NCBI GenBank assembly: GCA_947259685.1
Contig: CAMYNC010000136.1
Coordinates: 1-15,917, forward strand
Source of the DNA: an uncultured Desulfuromonadales bacterium
Lineage (GTDB): Bacteria > Desulfobacterota > Desulfuromonadia > Desulfuromonadales > Geopsychrobacteraceae
Length of the DNA stretch: 15,917 nt
Direction of reading: 5' to 3'
Numbering within the stretch: the stretch's first letter is position 1; every line of letters begins with the position of its first letter. Both the position numbers and the translations under genes were made by a program. The notes below the pieces were generated by a model, which saw only the letters and a list, made by a program, of their open reading frames with translations, did not search any database and had not been told where the DNA came from. Positions 12,059 through 15,917 of this stretch are shown in pieces.

Positions 12059-14472
12059 GCCGTTTGATTGAAATATACGGGACCGATGAGCTGCTAAAGC
12101 TGGATGATACCAGCTTGCCGCTGAGCATTGGCGGAGATGAACAGGCCCATATTCGCCTGCCTGGTGGCAGTGGCACGGCAGCCTATGTAGGTGAATCACA
12201 CAAGCACCTGTTCCTGCAGCCGGCGGAGGGGAATGCTTTTCCTGCGCTGTTTCACAATGATGAGCCGGTCACCAGTTCGGTCTGGTTGAAATCGGGAGAT
12301 ATTACCCGCTGCGGGGATTTTCTGATTGGTTGGCAAATTACCAGCCATCGCCTGGAGGTCCGCGTCTCGCGCTACCAGGTAGAGGGGTTAACTCCCCCAG
12401 CGACCCCACCCAGCAACATCAAGGAGATCAGCGAAGACCCTCTGCACCCGGTTCTGGAACCACCCCGCCGAACTGGTGGCAGGTTCCGTGCTTTATTTCT
12501 TATTCTCTTCCTCCTGCTGTTGATTTGTGCTGCCTTTGTGCTGTTGGCCAAGCCCCTGGCAATCGAATTATCGCCTGCCCCCGACAGCCTTTCCGTATCA
12601 GGTTTTCCGCCGGCGGTAAAAGTCGGGAACAGATATCTGGGGTTTCCCGGCGATTATCTCCTCCTGGCAGAAAAAACTGGCTATCGCCCCCTGGAGGAAA
12701 AACTAGAGATCAGTAGCTCCGGGAGCAGCTACAGTTTTACTTTTGAAAAGTTACCCGGGTTGCTGGATGTGACGAGTAATCCGCCTGGGGCGACCCTTTT
12801 GGTCGACGGAGTTTCCGTCGGAGAAACCCCTCTGCAAGGGGTAGAGCTTGCCATCGGCAATCGCAACCTCCGTTTTGACCTCCAACGCTATCTGCCCAGC
12901 GAACAGGCGCTGGAGGTCAAAGGGGCGGGAGAAAGACAGACCCTGCAGATCGAATTACAGCCAGCCTGGGCGAGCGTCGCGGTACAATCAGAACCCGCCG
13001 GAGCCAGGCTGTCGGTTGATGGTGAAGACCTAGGGCAGACGCCCCTGGAGCTGGAACTGCTGGCCGGTGAACACCAACTGGTTTTTCGTAAGGACCGATT
13101 CTCTCCGCTTGAGGTCAAGCTCGAGGTGGCTGCTGGCCAGATTTTGACCCCTCCCCTCTATCAACTTACACCCGCGCCGGCCAGCCTGGTAATCTCTTCA
13201 GACCCGCCTGGCGCCACGGTGACCGCAGACGGCACTTTCAAGGGACAGACCCCACTGACTATTGCGGTTAAAGCGGATGTGGAGCATGAAATCAGGCTGA
13301 CCTCTGCTGGCTACCTGCCGCAAAGCCGCAAGCTCAAACTTGGTCCGGAAGCTAAGCGGGATATCGCCTTCCGGCTCGAGCCGCAATATGGGGTGGTTTT
13401 TATCTCCGCGACGCCGGTTGATGCGAATCTTTATATCGACGGAAAAAAACAGAAATTAGCCACCGGCAGGTTTCGGTTGACCACCCGTGCGCATACCTTC
13501 GAACTGCGCGCCAAAGGCTATCAGAACGTCACCCGAAAAATGACCCCTCAGTCCAGCTACAGCCAGCGCCTGGAAATCAAGCTGCCTGCTGTGCAGTCAG
13601 CCGGCATAACTGCCAGCAAACCGAAACCAACCTCATCTGCCTCTTCAGCAACGGCCAAGACAGCTGTCGGCCAGCAGCTGGTCAAGATTAAACCGAGCCC
13701 CTTTCTCATGGGGGCGTCCAGACGGGAGGCGGGCCGTCGAGCCAATGAAGTTGAGCAGCAGGTTGTTCTGCAGCGCAGCTTTTACATTTCGGAACATGAA
13801 GTAACCAATCAGGAGTTCCGCCAGTTTCGCTCGCAACATGCTTCGGGAATGGCTGGCAACCGCTCTCTGGAAATCGACTCCCACCCGGTGGTCAATGTCA
13901 GTTGGGAGGATGCGGTCCGATTCCTGAACTGGCTCAGTCAAAAAGATGGTTTGCCGGCCTATTACCAGGAGCAAAACGGTAAAATGGTGGTAACCGATCC
14001 ACGCGGCATCGGTTACCGGTTGCCGACTGAAGCGGAATGGGCGTTTGTAGCGCGCATGGCAGGTCGCAAGGAACGCTCCCGCTATCCCTGGGCAGGGAAC
14101 TATCCGCCGCAAAGCAAGGTCGGTAATTTTGCCGACGAATCGTCTCGTCATCTTCTACCGGTGGTGATCGGAAACTATAACGACAGCTTTTCCGCCACGG
14201 CGCCAACCGGTAGTTTTGCTGCCAATCCGGCGGGCATTTATGACCTCGGGGGCAATGTTGCGGAATGGTGCCATGATTATTATTCACCCAGTCAGGGCAG
14301 CAGCAAACCCGACCAGATCGATCCGCTGGGTGCGGCAACCGGCAGCCATCATCTGGTCCGAGGCTCAAGTTGGCGCGATGCCAGTATCACCGAACTGCGT
14401 TTCAGTTACCGGCGCTACAGCCGGAACCCGACCGACGATATCGGCTTTCGCGTTGCGAGGTATGCTCCATGA
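12055..14472 (+). CDS. FHA-like / TM / PEGA repeats / SUMF1 (FGE-sulfatase fold) protein
   Basis: An 805-aa protein starting with TTG. Domains: cytoplasmic N-terminal beta domain (1-104) that looks like a degenerate FHA domain (LSIGGDEQAHIRL, then WLKSGDITRCGDFLIGW); linker; TM (about 145-165); five tandem PEGA-type modules of about 65 residues (about 170-232, 236-303, 305-372, 376-442, 446-510), the middle three with the classic pattern PPGA/PAGA...VDG...G.TPL; a Ser/Lys-rich linker (511-540); and a SUMF1/formylglycine-generating-enzyme-type domain (541-803), with YISEHEVTNQEFRQF, YRLPTEAEWAFVAR, YDLGGNVAEWCHDYY and DDIGFRVAR. The catalytic Cys pair expected after the RGSSW motif is absent (RGSSWRDASITELRFSYRR); the only Cys in the domain is C739. 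I infer a non-enzymatic, lectin-like binding fold in the periplasm. Overlaps both neighbours by 4 nt. Confidence 0.93.
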   Translation: MSRLIEIYGTDELLKLDDTSLPLSIGGDEQAHIRLPGGSGTAAYVGESHKHLFLQPAEGNAFPALFHNDEPVTSSVWLKSGDITRCGDFLIGWQITSHRLEVRVSRYQVEGLTPPATPPSNIKEISEDPLHPVLEPPRRTGGRFRALFLILFLLLLICAAFVLLAKPLAIELSPAPDSLSVSGFPPAVKVGNRYLGFPGDYLLLAEKTGYRPLEEKLEISSSGSSYSFTFEKLPGLLDVTSNPPGATLLVDGVSVGETPLQGVELAIGNRNLRFDLQRYLPSEQALEVKGAGERQTLQIELQPAWASVAVQSEPAGARLSVDGEDLGQTPLELELLAGEHQLVFRKDRFSPLEVKLEVAAGQILTPPLYQLTPAPASLVISSDPPGATVTADGTFKGQTPLTIAVKADVEHEIRLTSAGYLPQSRKLKLGPEAKRDIAFRLEPQYGVVFISATPVDANLYIDGKKQKLATGRFRLTTRAHTFELRAKGYQNVTRKMTPQSSYSQRLEIKLPAVQSAGITASKPKPTSSASSATAKTAVGQQLVKIKPSPFLMGASRREAGRRANEVEQQVVLQRSFYISEHEVTNQEFRQFRSQHASGMAGNRSLEIDSHPVVNVSWEDAVRFLNWLSQKDGLPAYYQEQNGKMVVTDPRGIGYRLPTEAEWAFVARMAGRKERSRYPWAGNYPPQSKVGNFADESSRHLLPVVIGNYNDSFSATAPTGSFAANPAGIYDLGGNVAEWCHDYYSPSQGSSKPDQIDPLGAATGSHHLVRGSSWRDASITELRFSYRRYSRNPTDDIGFRVARYAP

Positions 14473-14705
14473 GAATTTTTTTGCTTTTGGCCTTCTGGCT
14501 GTTGATCTGCAGTAGCGGTTTTGCTGCCGACCAGAACTCCGAAAAACAACCTCAGGGGGAGACAGAGGCGGCTGAAACCAGATCCCAAAAAAACTCCAAG
14601 CCGGATGAAGAGCGAAATACAAAGCAGTCGCAGTGGCCGCGCCCTTACCAACCGCGAGAAGAGATCCGTGTCGACGTTACGGTGCCTTTTCCGACTGACA
14701 TTTAA
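14469..14705 (+). CDS. Small exported hydrophilic protein
   Basis: A 78-aa protein whose ATG overlaps the previous stop (ATGA), with GCGAGG 8 nt upstream. A Sec signal peptide (about 1-20, core FLLLAFWLLICSS, cleavage near GFAA) precedes a very hydrophilic, disordered Glu/Gln/Lys/Ser-rich body and a short ordered-looking tail EEIRVDVTVPFPTDI. Cys14 is in the hydrophobic core but without a good lipobox, so I call it a secreted periplasmic protein and not a lipoprotein. Position in the operon, signal peptide and coding overlap support it as real. No family recognised. Its tail resembles the N-terminus of the next protein (FPTD versus FPTE). Confidence 0.8.
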   Translation: MRIFLLLAFWLLICSSGFAADQNSEKQPQGETEAAETRSQKNSKPDEERNTKQSQWPRPYQPREEIRVDVTVPFPTDI

Positions 14706-14721
14706 AAGGTGACAGAACGCT

Positions 14722-15531
14722 ATGCGAGGAAAAAACTTTCCGACTGAAATGGTTTTTCAGGTTTTCAGCCTGCTGCTGATTTTTATTCTGGTACATGGCG
14801 CCTACGTTTCCCTTATCCGACCCAAAGCCGATGCCTTTCTGGCCATGGAACAGCAACGGCTTGCCGAGAATCCGGAGGCGGTTCAGACGCAGAATTTTTA
14901 TGTGGTGATTCGCGATTTTGAACAAGAAGCCTGTATTATTTTGTTTGCCTGGGCGCTGGCAATTCTTAGCTTTAAAGGGGTCGGGATCTGGCGTGAACAG
15001 GCCCTGCTGGATGAGGATTTACTGCGGTTGCCGAGTGGCATGCCGATCGGACCTGAAGATACCCGGGAACTCATGGGCCACCTGCAGGAACTTCCCGCCC
15101 CGCATCGCCAATTCCTGCTGCCAACGGCGCTGATGAACGCTATCCAGCGATTCGCTTCGACCCGCAATATTCAGGATACCGCCACCGCCGTCAGGGATAG
15201 CTGCGATACCCAGGGCGACCGGCTCGACTCCGAACTTTCCATTATCCGCTACGTCGCCTGGGCCATCCCTTCGGTCGGCTTTATCGGCACGGTCCGCGGG
15301 ATCGGCGCCGCGCTCGGGCAGGCCCATCGGGCCGTTGAAGGCGACATTTCCGGTGTCACCCAGAGCCTTGGGGTGGCCTTCAACTCAACCTTTATCGCCC
15401 TGGTCTTGAGTATTGTGCTGATGTTTTTCATTCACCAGCTTCAGCTTCGCCAGGAACGGCTGATTCATGACACCGACGCCTATTGCCAACAGCATCTGGT
15501 CAACAAATTGCGGGTCAATCCCGCTCCTTAA
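14722..15531 (+). CDS. MotA/TolQ/ExbB-family proton channel protein
   Basis: A 269-aa inner-membrane protein; AAGGTGA (14706-14712) is 9 nt upstream of the ATG. Four hydrophobic segments: TM1 (about 12-32), TM2 (about 69-90), TM3 (about 174-196) and TM4 (about 214-238). The C-terminal pair carries the family signature: AIPSVGFIGTVRGIGAALG (181-199), then LGVAFNSTFIALVLSIVLMF (216-235). Between TM2 and TM3 lies a cytoplasmic domain of about 80 residues. The family forms pentamers around a dimeric ExbD/TolR/MotB partner and turns proton or sodium flow into mechanical work. The next gene encodes just such a partner. A TM4 T223 near the expected channel-lining Thr position is visible. It does not match ExbB, TolQ or MotA closely enough to name it. 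Confidence 0.95.
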   Translation: MRGKNFPTEMVFQVFSLLLIFILVHGAYVSLIRPKADAFLAMEQQRLAENPEAVQTQNFYVVIRDFEQEACIILFAWALAILSFKGVGIWREQALLDEDLLRLPSGMPIGPEDTRELMGHLQELPAPHRQFLLPTALMNAIQRFASTRNIQDTATAVRDSCDTQGDRLDSELSIIRYVAWAIPSVGFIGTVRGIGAALGQAHRAVEGDISGVTQSLGVAFNSTFIALVLSIVLMFFIHQLQLRQERLIHDTDAYCQQHLVNKLRVNPAP

Positions 15532-15533
15532 AC

Positions 15534-15538
15534 AAGGG
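15534..15538 (+). promoter_or_regulatory. Ribosome binding site for a GTG start
   Basis: AAGGG 8 nt before the GTG at 15547. An in-frame stop (the TAA ending the channel gene, 15529-15531) precedes it and no ATG lies between, so GTG is the start. Confidence 0.65.
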
Positions 15539-15546
15539 TCTCAGCA

Positions 15547-15917
15547 GTGAAATCACGCCGGCGTAAGACCTCAGAGTTCAACCTGGCGTTTCTCGACATC
15601 ATGTGTTGCGGCTTTGGCGCAGTTATCCTGCTGGTGATGCTGCTCAATGGCGAGATGTTGACCAAGCGTAAAGAGATAGTGGCCGATCTGCGCGGCGAGG
15701 TGATGCGGCTTGAGCGGGAAGTCAAGGTTGGCGAGGAGCATCTGGTCAGCCTGAAAAACAGTTTCATTGAGACCGAACAGGAATTCGTCCGCACCGAAGG
15801 ACTGTCCCGGCAGGTGCTTGATCGGATCAAAAACACCGAAATCGAACTGGGCAACTTACAGGGTAAAAGCCAGGCGACGAAAAAGCATGTCCGCGCCCTG
15901 CAGACGGATTTGCTTAA
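15547..15917 (+). CDS. ExbD/MotB-like stator partner with coiled coil, partial
   Basis: 123 residues are visible from a GTG start; the gene continues past the right edge. Basic N-terminus (KSRRRK), then one TM (about 13-33) reading FNLAFLDIMCCGFGAVILLV, then a long charged coiled coil (about 38-123) with heptad-like Leu/Val spacing. D17 at the membrane entry matches the position of the proton-carrying aspartate in ExbD, TolR and MotB, which share a D-x-M/V pattern at the start of their single TM. Directly after the channel gene (15-nt gap), this makes it the probable motor partner. The Cys-Cys-Gly-Phe-Gly core differs from classical ExbD. The unseen C-terminus (a periplasmic binding domain such as OmpA-like, or a VWA domain) would settle its role. 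Confidence 0.85.
   Translation, partial: MKSRRRKTSEFNLAFLDIMCCGFGAVILLVMLLNGEMLTKRKEIVADLRGEVMRLEREVKVGEEHLVSLKNSFIETEQEFVRTEGLSRQVLDRIKNTEIELGNLQGKSQATKKHVRALQTDLL

Noticed and set aside
8378..15917. Zorya anti-phage system, suggested by a MotA-like/MotB-like pair
   Set aside because: No helicase, nuclease or other Zorya effector is visible, and the visible neighbours are envelope scaffolds. The region right of the window was not seen, so a defence role is not excluded.

Overview
The window looks like chromosomal DNA of a Gram-negative bacterium with moderately high GC. Evidence is the number of lipoprotein and Sec signals, an ExbB/TolQ/MotA-type channel that needs an inner membrane with a periplasm, and conventional sigma70 promoters and Shine-Dalgarno sites. 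The gene families (bacterial GH3, PEGA and SUMF1 domains, a Cache-Ser/Thr kinase) would fit a delta- or gammaproteobacterium such as a Desulfuromonas-like lineage. No marker gene is present, so this is a weak inference. I see no tRNA, rRNA, IS element, CRISPR array or phage gene.

Layout, left to right. (1) Positions 1-1816, minus strand: a two-gene operon with a lipoprotein alpha/beta hydrolase (Cys nucleophile) followed by an enolase-superfamily epimerase/racemase that runs off the left edge. (2) Positions 1817-1946: a compact divergent promoter region in which two good sigma70 promoters face each other and overlap. (3) Positions 1947-6530, plus strand: a GH3-family acyl-acid amido synthetase, a two-pass membrane receptor Ser/Thr kinase overlapping it by ATGA, and an exported protein of unknown function. 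(4) Positions 6534-7980, minus strand: a lipoprotein of the fumarylacetoacetate hydrolase (FAH) family carrying a +1 frameshift near its end. (5) Positions 7981-8377: a 397-bp intergenic region with a 13-bp direct repeat, an extended -10 promoter and an inverted repeat in the leader. (6) Positions 8378 to the right edge, plus strand: a tightly packed seven-gene operon. It encodes a single-pass membrane protein with a Gly/Ser/Thr-rich linker, a large lipoprotein, a membrane TPR protein, an FHA-like/TM/PEGA/SUMF1 multidomain protein, a 78-aa exported protein, a four-helix ExbB/TolQ/MotA-type channel, and a cut-off ExbD/MotB-like partner with a conserved-position TM aspartate and a coiled coil.

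How the genes may work together (inference). The right-hand operon reads as an ion-motive-force-driven envelope machine: the last two genes are a stator/motor pair, and the preceding genes supply an outer-membrane or periplasmic lipoprotein, inner-membrane-anchored scaffolds and peptidoglycan- or partner-binding modules (PEGA, TPR, SUMF1 fold). It resembles no named system I can recall: it is not Tol-Pal, Ton, Mot, Zorya or Gld, although a SUMF1-fold protein beside a proton-driven motor recalls GldK/GldJ with GldL/GldM. The left-hand genes could form an N-acyl-amino-acid pathway (GH3 ligase, NAAAR/epimerase-type enolase, Cys hydrolase), with the Cache kinase as its sensor or as an upstream regulator. 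The kinase and the FHA-like domain of the motor operon are a possible but untested link between the two halves.
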